The position numbers were made by a program, and so were the translations under genes. This document shows, piece by piece, positions 26,001 through 31,803 of a DNA stretch of 32,503 bases (its first letter is position 1; each line of letters opens with the position of its first letter). Origin of the DNA: Gelidibacter sp035515035 (GTDB lineage Bacteria; Bacteroidota; Bacteroidia; Flavobacteriales; Flavobacteriaceae). Under the pieces are notes generated by a model. That model was not told the origin of the DNA, made no database searches, and saw nothing but the letters and a program-made list of their open reading frames with translations. The DNA is taken from positions 1 to 32,503 of the forward strand of contig NZ_DATJCA010000158.1 of the NCBI RefSeq assembly GCF_035515035.1, written 5' to 3'.

Positions 26001-26303
26001 TTCTGTTAACGATACATTAATTGTGTTCTGGTTTGCTACAGTAACTTCATTCGTTTTGAACCCCACAAAACTAAATACAAGAACATCTCCCGTTTTTGCA
26101 TTCATGGAATAATTCCCATCAAAGTCTGTGGTTGTTCCGGTACTCGTTCCTTTAATAATGACCGTGGCCCCAGCCAAAGGCAATTGATCTCCGGATGAAA
26201 TTACCGTTCCCGTGATTGCTTTTTCCTGTCCAAAACTTAAAACTGGCAAGGCAAAAAGCAAAATAAATATCATATAAATGATATTGGAATCTCTTTTTCT
26301 CAT
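23019..26303 (-). CDS. nanO: SusC/RagA-family TonB-dependent transporter, NanO-like
   Basis: I place the start at the ATG at 26303 (1094 residues) because the longer open frame begins at a TTG. After a signal peptide ending LPVLSFGQ come a CarboxypepD_reg domain (GATVIIKGTSTGTTTDFDGN), the SusC signature LDEIVITGYG, plug domain blocks (PQIILRGGTNFDGTGSPLIL; DAAATAIYGARSANGVVLVT) and a barrel ending in FTLGLNVTF. It imports ligand over the outer membrane with NanU as lid, powered by TonB. First gene of operon B; a TTTG-N19-TAATATTG promoter and the palindromic operator lie just upstream, so it should be induced when the GntR regulator is released. Confidence 0.94.
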   Translation of the reverse strand: MRKRDSNIIYMIFILLFALPVLSFGQEKAITGTVISSGDQLPLAGATVIIKGTSTGTTTDFDGNYSMNAKTGDVLVFSFVGFKTNEVTVANQNTINVSLTEDTAMLDEIVITGYGKQSRSQLTTSVSKLDTQILETSTRSNVATALQGTIAGLRVTNQTGQPGSTPQIILRGGTNFDGTGSPLILIDGIPGSFYALNSDDIESIEVLKDAAATAIYGARSANGVVLVTTKSGKVGKSSINYRYKYSSNHERNDQKYLGAADHINYNRQAIGWYRQAVGDPNAFAAFVDGANSMGTGNNATNDPFTTQILSSANSYLLNQPGWQSIPDILNPSQEILFYDATDIADRIYQNSASKDHYLSFDGGNENGSYYLGLGALDNEGLTLGSGFERYSGKFTGSYKIMDNFRVNSNILYSHSSLNRGPLGSDDTVFRRFQGQAPTSRTYDSNADGTWSDQYAPGQNQGFGNPLYYQDKFIRDNLEQRLSASVGIDWELFKDLTLSITGSHFAVNNHYENFNKAYRTGSNTSVLRTTREASVELQRTLRNQLTGTLNYMKKFGDHNFNFLVGGEYYKDNYFNTYSGTRNSPSDLIYTLNAGAEADGIPYSFETEYVIVSTFGRVLYDYDDRYLFGFTYRYDGSSRLGNNKYDFFPGVSAGWNVHNEEFFKDSSVNNIITRLKPRLSYGVNGNQDVLSNYGVYGAYGQDKDANGNLIFPYVYNGQMGYANTLLPTPDLVWEKSTTFNVGLDVSFFDNRLSIIADVYARDIKDKLANLTLPYYTGFSSILTNNGTIRNKGFEMQINGDIIRNEDLTWNVGTTFSMNKNYVIKLPENDNPLNRQGGTLIWNAATGQEEWVGGYQEGQRSGHDLVVAFEQQGVYATQAEADADNGISDSYMPVASRNKRWAGDVKWKDQNGDGVIDGLDRKVIGRTTPDFVGGITTSLRYKGFNLFVKTDFATGHLVWNHINNKGYGQTQGNLAQPVVVGDSWTPTNTDTDWPRFVFVNGTKNVWRAGEDVAGLQNYGNEKFWEKGDYLALREVTLSYDLPTEYFKGVFQRFSIFATGTNLHYFKSMTGDTPEIGGIQYGAFPVPRTFTLGLNVTF

Positions 26304-26350
26304 ATTAAACAATTTGAATTAGTTAAAAATTGAATCGTTAATGTCTAAAA

Positions 26351-26371
26351 GCATTATGTTATACATAATGC
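26351..26371. promoter_or_regulatory. Operator B for the GntR regulator (nanO-nanU-nanA-nanQ operon)
   Basis: A perfect 21-bp palindrome: arms GCATTATGT and ACATAATGC around TAT. It is the best copy of the motif that recurs at 19088-19108. It directly follows the -7 element and so covers the expected transcription start, as expected for repression. Confidence 0.87.
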
Positions 26372-26401
26372 AATATTATTGATTTAATTTCATCTAACAA
26401 A
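26371..26401 (-). promoter_or_regulatory. nanO promoter (Bacteroidota type)
   Basis: On the minus strand TTTG (26398-26401) is followed after exactly 19 bases by TAATATTG (26371-26378), one base from the TAnnTTTG consensus. The last base of the -7 element is the first base of operator B. Confidence 0.75.
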
Positions 26402-26657
26402 GAATTTATTTAAGAAAATTTTAACGCAGGTGGATAAAATTTGCGGGTTTCCTGAACAAATTGAACAGAAATGACCCTATTCCTAGTCATAACTTCCTAT
26501 TATTTTGTTAATATGGGAATCCTTGAACTTTAAAAAATATTAAAAGATTATAAGGTGCGACTCTTAATAATAAAATGAAGTATAAACAAATTCAATTTTG
26601 CATGAGACCAACAATGTGGTTAGTGAAGAAAATAATGACGAGGAGTATTCCACTTTG

Positions 26658-27374
26658 TTATTTCTCAGGATTTTTTGGATTTAACGGACGGATCGTTATA
26701 TCGCTAATCAGCATATTGTCCGGCGTCTGTAGAATGTGCACTATGGTATTCGCCAAATCATGAGGTTGTAGCATATTTGTATGGGCGTCTATGCCTGAAC
26801 TTTCAAAAAAATGGGTATCAATGGAACCAGGATTAAAGCAGGTGACTTTGATATTAAAAAACCGAAGTTCTTTGAATAACGCATCGCTAAATCCCTGAAC
26901 ACCGTATTTTGTGGCGCAATAGGCAGCACCTTCCGCCCGACCCATACTTCCTAAAATGGAACCAATATTTATAATATGAGACCCTTCTTTTTTCTTTTTC
27001 ATCAAAGTGACCACTTGGGAAGTGATATAATATAGCCCATTCAAGTTCGTATTGATCATGGCGGCCCATTCTTCCGTAGGCATCTCGTCTATTTTACCAA
27101 ACGCACCTGCTCCAGCATTATTTATTAGAATATCGGGGGCGTTGTGTTCTGTAAACGTTTTGCTGACCCAACTTTTAACGGCTTCATAATGGGAAATATC
27201 TAAAGGAATAGGAATGAATTGATTTCCCAACTTTTTTTGTAGCGATTCTAGTGCTCGTGTGTTGCGCGAAAGGCCATAGACCTTTGTACCATTTTGGATT
27301 AATGTTGCTGAAATTGCCGCACCTAGCCCACCGCTTGCTCCCGTTACAATTGCCATTTTATTATGAAGATCCAT
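26658..27374 (-). CDS. Short-chain dehydrogenase/reductase
   Basis: A 238-residue classical SDR. Cofactor motif TGASGGLG at 11-18, NNAG at 85-88, catalytic Ser139, Tyr152 and Lys156 in AAYCATKYG. The residue after the second strand (LSRNTR) carries basic groups, which favours NADP(H). It is a cytoplasmic oxidoreductase of the FabG/YdfG-like general type; the substrate is unknown. It starts 12 bp after the AhpD-like gene, so the two are one transcript. It borders the sialic acid regulon but lies upstream of the operator, and nothing links it to that pathway. Confidence 0.93.
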   Translation of the reverse strand: MDLHNKMAIVTGASGGLGAAISATLIQNGTKVYGLSRNTRALESLQKKLGNQFIPIPLDISHYEAVKSWVSKTFTEHNAPDILINNAGAGAFGKIDEMPTEEWAAMINTNLNGLYYITSQVVTLMKKKKEGSHIINIGSILGSMGRAEGAAYCATKYGVQGFSDALFKELRFFNIKVTCFNPGSIDTHFFESSGIDAHTNMLQPHDLANTIVHILQTPDNMLISDITIRPLNPKNPEK

Positions 27375-27386
27375 AGCTCGATTTTT

Positions 27387-27854
27387 TTAAGATGATAAAG
27401 TTTTATTCGGATTATAGCTTCCTGGCGCTACCCGAAAGCCAATGGCCAATCGGTTCCAACCATTAATGGCAACAATGGCCATGGTTAAGGCTACCACTTC
27501 TTTGTCAGTAAAATGTTCGGTTACTTCCAGATATAAGTCATCTGGGATCTCGTTTGCAGAAATAAGGGTCATGGCTTCCGTCCAAGCCAATGCAGCACGT
27601 TCACGTTCCGTATAAAATGGCGTTTCCTTCCAAGCGGACAAAGCGTAAATACGCTGCTCGGTTTCTCCAGCTTTGCGCGCATCCTTGCTATGCATATCCA
27701 GGCAGTAGGCGCACCCGTTTATTTGTGAGGCTCGCAGTTTCACCAGTTCATATAGACTGTGTTCCAATCCAGAACCGGCCACAAATTTTTCAAGTTCCAG
27801 CATTCCTTTTAAAGCTTCGGGGGCTACGGCCTGGTAATTCAATCGTTTTTTCAT
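27387..27854 (-). CDS. AhpD-like carboxymuconolactone decarboxylase family protein
   Basis: A 155-residue all-helical protein. The AhpD core motif is complete: Glu37 then Cys48, Cys51 and His55 in NGCAYCLDMHS. YALSAWKETPFYTERERAAL is the usual continuation of the group that resembles Pseudomonas PA0269 and related alkylhydroperoxidases. Such proteins reduce peroxides through the CxxC pair, with the physiological electron donor often unknown. It leads the two-gene unit with the SDR downstream. The 216 bp between it and the ferredoxin remnant show no gene and no clear promoter. Confidence 0.92.
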   Translation of the reverse strand: MKKRLNYQAVAPEALKGMLELEKFVAGSGLEHSLYELVKLRASQINGCAYCLDMHSKDARKAGETEQRIYALSAWKETPFYTERERAALAWTEAMTLISANEIPDDLYLEVTEHFTDKEVVALTMAIVAINGWNRLAIGFRVAPGSYNPNKTLSS

Positions 27855-28070
27855 GACTATTTTTTAAATAATAAAGTGTATTGACTACGTTGATAAATTA
27901 AGGTTTAAGAGCATTAGGTTTTGTATTTCGAATTCTTTTGGCTTAATCTTTCTAGAGAAAAATCATTATCTGTCCACAAGCTTTAACACACTGTATATAA
28001 GTAGGATAAAAGTCCCAATCGCTTTCTATACTAGGCTACTATGAAAACAATTAAAAAGGTGATTTAAAGC

Positions 28071-28396
28071 TTAAGTGCGTTCCATGATCTTAAAAACCAA
28101 ATTATTCAATTCCGCATTGACTGGAATTTGGCAGGCCAAGCCACTGTTTTCTGAAGTGTCTTGGATTTTGGAATGTGTGTGCCTTTCGTCGGGGTCCATG
28201 ATTTTATAAATATGGCCTTTCAAAATTTGTATATGACAGGTTCCGCACCAAGCCCAACTTATGCAATCGCCCCAATCTTCAAAGTATTTACAAAACGCAG
28301 TGCCATCAACCTGTCATATTCATTCGCCTCGAATTGTGCATTGCATTCTTTCTCAAATTCATTGATATATGCAAGGACATAGCTTTCTGAGGCCAT
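28071..28396 (-). pseudogene. 2Fe-2S ferredoxin gene with a frameshift
   Basis: From an ATG at 28396 one frame reads MASESYVLAYINEFEKECNA and then EYDRLMALRF before ending at 28259. The next frame carries KYFEDWGDCISWAWCGTCHI and, further on, SGLACQIPVNAEL, ending at 28071. The Cys-x5-Cys-x2-Cys plus distant Cys pattern is that of plant/adrenodoxin-type 2Fe-2S ferredoxins. One extra base, for example a fifth T in the TTTT run at about 28300, restores a single frame of about 108 residues, ERLMALRF-like then CKYFEDWGDC. All four cluster cysteines are kept, so a sequencing error is as likely as a dead gene. It would carry electrons for a neighbouring oxidoreductase. It lies about 80 bp downstream of the two-CxxC protein gene. 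Confidence 0.78.
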
Positions 28397-28479
28397 AACG
28401 TCTATTTATTTAATCTATAAATTCTCCGAACAGAAGAAAACCTTCATTGCAACCGCACTGAAATGAATTCTTATAATCA

Positions 28480-28776
28480 CTACTTCACAATCATATTATT
28501 ATTCGCTGCCGAATGAGTGATGCAGTGCGGACAATCCTTGGTTTCACCTTGTTTTAGCCGAATGCCATCAATATATTTCTTCACAAATTTTTGGATCCGC
28601 ATATAACTGCCCTTGTGATTATTGACATCTATTTGTTTGTCCTTGAACACCTCACGGATCTTCTTATCGTATTGCTGATAGCCCCAACACACCGGACATG
28701 TTCCTTCTGGAGTTTTGCCTTCGGTTTCACTTTCCGGTTTTCGCAAAAAGCGTACTATGTTTTCTATTAAATTCAT
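28480..28776 (-). CDS. Small protein with two CxxC motifs, function unknown
   Basis: A 98-residue soluble protein that I do not recognise. It has CPVC at 27-30 and CPHC at 82-85, with a basic helical middle (YMRIQKFVKKYIDGIRLKQG). The two pairs could form a zinc ribbon-like site or a redox pair. It lies between a tandem AhpD-like gene and the ferredoxin remnant on the same strand, so a role in the same redox or nitrosative stress group is likely but not shown. The 155-bp gap upstream of it holds no gene. Confidence 0.75.
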   Translation of the reverse strand: MNLIENIVRFLRKPESETEGKTPEGTCPVCWGYQQYDKKIREVFKDKQIDVNNHKGSYMRIQKFVKKYIDGIRLKQGETKDCPHCITHSAANNNMIVK

Positions 28777-28931
28777 CGCATTATCGTTTTATATGATTTG
28801 TTTTCATCTTTTTATTTGGACTAAGAGTTTCGCCATGGAAACTTAAGTCATGAATCAAAAACCTCTCACTACAGATGCTTCATAAAACAGATGTCACAGT
28901 TATGGCCCTTTGTTAAATGGGTTTTACTTAT

Positions 28932-29576
28932 TTACTGATCTAGTTTTACCATTTCCTCCATCGCAATAGACCCATGGGCATATGCCGCACCTGCGCGCAT
29001 TTCTGAAGCCACCCAAATGGCTTCCATCATTTGTTCATTACTTGCACCTTTTAGTTTTGCAGTTTTTGTGTGTCCCTTAATACAATTTGTACATTGGGTA
29101 ACATGTGAAACACCAAGAGCGATAAGTTGTTTCGTTTTTTCATCCAGTGCGCCTGCTTTAAATACAGAATTACTGAACGTCCGCCAAGCCTCAACTTGCG
29201 CTGGAGCCAAATCTGCTTTCTTCCGAGCCATTTCAGGAGTGGCAGTAGGAAACAATTTCTCCTCGGTATTTCCTTCCATAGCATCAACTGCAATAGAGGC
29301 ATGGGTGTAGGCTCCACTTGCCCGGCCTGCAGCAGCAACCCAAATAGCTTCCATAATCTCTTCCTTACTTGCGCCACTTCGCATGGCTTGCGGCGTATGG
29401 GATTTAATGCAATACGGACATTGGGTAACGTGCGCTACAGCCACCGCAATCAATTGTTTCGTTTTTTTATCCAGAGCCCCTGCCTCAAAAACCGTTTTGC
29501 TAAAATTCCGCCAGGCTTCTATTTGTTTCGGGGCTAGATCTGCTTTTTTATGGGCTAATTCGGTTGCGTTGTTCAT
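28932..29576 (-). CDS. Tandem-duplicated AhpD/carboxymuconolactone decarboxylase-like protein
   Basis: I use the ATG at 29576 (214 residues); the longer frame to 29618 runs back over the OsmC stop. Two similar halves are present: KKADLAPKQIEAWRNFSKTV at 10-29 and KKADLAPAQVEAWRTFSNSV at 119-138, each followed by TKQLIA, an HVTQC-x2-C-x3-H motif (Cys53/Cys56/His60; Cys162/Cys165/His169) and MEAIWVA. Each half is one CMD domain with an AhpD-type CxxC peroxidase or disulfide site. AhpD-like proteins normally pair as oligomers; here a dimer unit is fused. It follows the OsmC gene by 25 bp and belongs to the cupin-OsmC operon. Confidence 0.92.
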   Translation of the reverse strand: MNNATELAHKKADLAPKQIEAWRNFSKTVFEAGALDKKTKQLIAVAVAHVTQCPYCIKSHTPQAMRSGASKEEIMEAIWVAAAGRASGAYTHASIAVDAMEGNTEEKLFPTATPEMARKKADLAPAQVEAWRTFSNSVFKAGALDEKTKQLIALGVSHVTQCTNCIKGHTKTAKLKGASNEQMMEAIWVASEMRAGAAYAHGSIAMEEMVKLDQ

Positions 29577-29601
29577 TTTCAAATATTTTAGTGTTATTAG
29601 A

Positions 29602-30018
29602 CTATTGGAGTTGGGCATCCATGGTGATATCCAAACTCAAGGCTTTGCTCACGGGACAATTGTCCTTTGCGGCATTGGCACATTCCATGAATTTATCCTG
29701 AGTGATATTCGGAATTTTGGCTTTGAGCGTTAAATGAGATCCTGTAAGTTCCAATTTATCGGCATCCATGGTCACTACGGAAGACACATCTAGGGCGTCA
29801 GGCGTATAGCCTTCTTTTCCTAAAATAAGACTTAAAGCCATCGCAAAGCATCCGGCATGAGCGGCTGCTAGCAATTCATCTGGATTAGTACTCTTGGCTT
29901 CGCCAAATCTGGAATTGAAACAATATTGTGCCTTGTCCAATACCTTGTTTTGAGTGGTTATTTTTCCTTCTCCTTCTTTTAAAGAGCCGTTCCATACGGC
30001 ATTAGCTGTACGTTTCAT
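29602..30018 (-). CDS. OsmC-family peroxidase
   Basis: A 138-residue OsmC/Ohr-superfamily protein. The two reactive cysteines are Cys57 (AAAHAGCFAMALS) and Cys121 (DNCPVSKAL), in the spacing typical of the OsmC group, which reduces organic hydroperoxides. The start MKRTANAVWNGSLKEGEG is the usual beginning of this group. It lies 120 bp after the cupin gene and 25 bp before the tandem AhpD-like gene. Confidence 0.95.
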   Translation of the reverse strand: MKRTANAVWNGSLKEGEGKITTQNKVLDKAQYCFNSRFGEAKSTNPDELLAAAHAGCFAMALSLILGKEGYTPDALDVSSVVTMDADKLELTGSHLTLKAKIPNITQDKFMECANAAKDNCPVSKALSLDITMDAQLQ

Positions 30019-30138
30019 GATTTTTTTTTATTATTTTTTCTTTATTTTCTGCCTGTAAAAAGAGAGGTCTATTCTTTTTTTAGTTTCTCTAATCCTCACA
30101 AGTTATTTTTCCTTAATTCTTGATTCTATGTTCTATTA

Positions 30139-30483
30139 TTATGACCCCTTAACCACATCTTCCACACGTTTAGCACTATCGCCTTTGTTTAAACTCAATC
30201 TTACAATGCTATCTTTAACCGCCGTTAGGTCATGGGGCACGCCACCGCTAAGCGAAATTAAATCGCCTCTATTTAACGAGTGAACTTCTCCATTGACACC
30301 AAAATCAATACAACCTTCAAAAATCTCAACCACTATGGCAAAGGGCGTTTTGTGTTCTTTCATGACTTGGTCCTTCTTAAAAGCGATCCTAATTTCCTTG
30401 CCGTTTTCTGTATCCAGCAACACTTGAATGGTTGGCCGCGTTTCGTGGTATTGAATGTTATCTATTAATGATGCTGTTTTCAT
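30139..30483 (-). CDS. Cupin-domain protein
   Basis: A 114-residue single cupin. The barrel motifs are visible in degenerate form: MKEHKTPFAIVVEIFEG for motif 1 and GDLISLSGGVPHDLTAV for motif 2 (His at about 90). Metal ligands are fewer than in typical cupin enzymes, so it may be a sensor or small-molecule binder. It leads the group with OsmC and tandem AhpD-like genes and has a good promoter 117 bp upstream. The function is unknown. Confidence 0.85.
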   Translation of the reverse strand: MKTASLIDNIQYHETRPTIQVLLDTENGKEIRIAFKKDQVMKEHKTPFAIVVEIFEGCIDFGVNGEVHSLNRGDLISLSGGVPHDLTAVKDSIVRLSLNKGDSAKRVEDVVKGS

Positions 30484-30599
30484 ATGTGGATTTTGTTTTG
30501 TGATTTGTGGTTTCTTCCTGAATACTGTTTAATGTATTAGGTTTAAAGTGTTCTATCTAAAATATTAACTTCAGACCCTGGAACTCTGAACTCCCACAG

Positions 30600-30630
30600 T
30601 AAAGGTACAAATATTTTTAATTAGGACAAA
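30600..30630 (-). promoter_or_regulatory. Promoter of the cupin-OsmC operon
   Basis: On the minus strand TTTG (30627-30630) is followed after exactly 19 bases by TACCTTTA (30600-30607), one base from TAnnTTTG. The leader to the cupin start would be about 110 bases. It lies in a 243-bp gap that holds nothing else I can identify. Confidence 0.72.
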
Positions 30631-30726
30631 ACTATCCGAATTAAATTTTCATTAAGAGATATCTGGTATTTAGAGAATGAAATAAATTAGCACCGCTCTT
30701 ATTTCAGGGCTTTACATCAAAGGTCC

Positions 30727-31101
30727 TCAACTAATTTGTTGGTACTTACCGATTTTCAATTGAAATATTTCCGCCATTTTTGAGGCACGCCATTTGGCTT
30801 CTTCTGCTTTTTCACCTCCAAAATTTTCATGGATGGTGTTAAAAAACAGTTCCAACCATCGGTCAAAATGTACTTTTGTTATCGGCAGTTTTGCGTGCGG
30901 CGGAAAGGGGCTTCCCATATATGTATGTTCACCCAGTAAAACCGTTTGCCAAAACGTATACATTCTTTCCAAATGTTCTGGCCAACGATCTTGAATCACT
31001 TCTTCAAAAATGGGCGCAAGGAGGGCATCATCACGTACTTTATCGTAGAAAGAATCTACTAGAAGTTTTATGTCATTAAGGTGAAAGATATCGTTCTCCA
31101 T
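30727..31101 (-). CDS. Group III truncated haemoglobin
   Basis: A 124-residue 2-on-2 globin (PF01152). It has Tyr19 at the B10 position (LVDSFYDKVRDD), the block WPEHLERMYTFWQTVLLG and the proximal His79 in KVHFDRWLELFF, a string typical of group III. Group III globins bind oxygen, NO and cyanide, and are thought to help in microaerobic or nitrosative conditions. Start is 2 bp after the stop of the preceding gene, so it is last in the cbb3-type oxidase operon. Confidence 0.95.
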   Translation of the reverse strand: MENDIFHLNDIKLLVDSFYDKVRDDALLAPIFEEVIQDRWPEHLERMYTFWQTVLLGEHTYMGSPFPPHAKLPITKVHFDRWLELFFNTIHENFGGEKAEEAKWRASKMAEIFQLKIGKYQQIS

Positions 31102-31103
31102 AT

Positions 31104-31526
31104 TTAAAAGGACGATTTATAAAGGTCAGGGTCCCAGTACATAATCAGATAGTACAAACCAAACGCAAAAACGATAATCAAAAGTGCCCATACCCATGCC
31201 GGAATCGCTTTTGGCGTTTCCGAACCGCGAATGATAAAAAATTCAGAGGTTTCACTTCCATAGGCATTTATCGTAATGGGTATTTGAGCATCTACAATTT
31301 CATTCTCCTTTAATCCCAAAACTGAAATTTCCGGCCCATTTCGCACTATAAAAGGAATTTCACGAACCCCTTCCACATTGTTTGAGGATTTGGCGACAAT
31401 CTTTAATGTATGTTTTCCATCGGGAATTTTGGTCGTATCCAATACAATTTTTACCGGTGGCGCAAATGATGCGAACGGTTTCGGATCGTCGTCTAAAAAA
31501 ACGGTGATGTTCCTGTTGTCTTCCAT
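31104..31526 (-). CDS. Unrecognised membrane-anchored protein with an Ig-like extracytoplasmic part
   Basis: A 140-residue protein from the ATG at 31526; the longer frame to 31553 overlaps the preceding gene. About 100 residues rich in beta strands (KIVLDTTKIPDGKHTLKIVA; REIPFIVRN) precede a single C-terminal membrane helix (AWVWALLIIVFAFGLYYLIM). The beta part resembles Ig-like folds such as the one at the end of CcoG-type proteins, but I do not recognise a family. It lies 4 bp after the 89-residue gene and 2 bp before the globin gene, so its role should relate to the oxidase. Confidence 0.78.
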   Translation of the reverse strand: MEDNRNITVFLDDDPKPFASFAPPVKIVLDTTKIPDGKHTLKIVAKSSNNVEGVREIPFIVRNGPEISVLGLKENEIVDAQIPITINAYGSETSEFFIIRGSETPKAIPAWVWALLIIVFAFGLYYLIMYWDPDLYKSSF

Positions 31527-31530
31527 AATT

Positions 31531-31800
31531 TTAAAATCCTTCGTTTCTAACAATATTCTTTATATGATCAGGATCATTCTCGTTTGGGTTGATGAGATAT
31601 TTAATGCTGTAGAAAAGTGTAAATGACACTATAATTACAGCGCCCCATATAATATAATAGTCCAAATCTCCCGAAGGTCCAGCGCCATGGGTAATGTTCT
31701 CAAATCCCTTGGGCTGATTCTCCTTGCAAATATCGCAAGCGAATGTGATAGCCTGTCCCAAGAAAAATAGCCAAGTAAATAATAAAAATCTCTTTTTCAT
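31531..31800 (-). CDS. Unrecognised small membrane protein with a CDIC motif
   Basis: An 89-residue protein with a signal peptide (about 1-21), a mature start CDICKENQPKGF with a CxxC pair, and one membrane helix (YYIIWGAVIIVSFTLFYSIKY). The pair could bind metal or act as a redox or thiol site; lipidation of Cys22 is possible but the residues before it (ITFAC) are a poor lipobox. It sits 3 bp after the CcoO-like gene. A role in assembly or as a small subunit of the oxidase is a guess from position. Confidence 0.78.
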   Translation of the reverse strand: MKKRFLLFTWLFFLGQAITFACDICKENQPKGFENITHGAGPSGDLDYYIIWGAVIIVSFTLFYSIKYLINPNENDPDHIKNIVRNEGF

Positions 31801-31803
31801 CGC

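Larger units (their letters stand above)
26304..26657. other. 354-bp intergenic region upstream of nanO
   Basis: No gene is supported here. The nanO-proximal 100 bp hold the promoter and operator B. The remainder is AT-rich with no clear terminator for the SDR gene that ends at 26658. A 62-codon plus-strand frame from 26575 runs antisense into the SDR gene and is not credible. Confidence 0.6.

Noticed and set aside
26575..26763. Plus-strand 62-codon frame beside the SDR gene
   Set aside because: Runs antisense into the well supported SDR coding region, with no recognisable motif.
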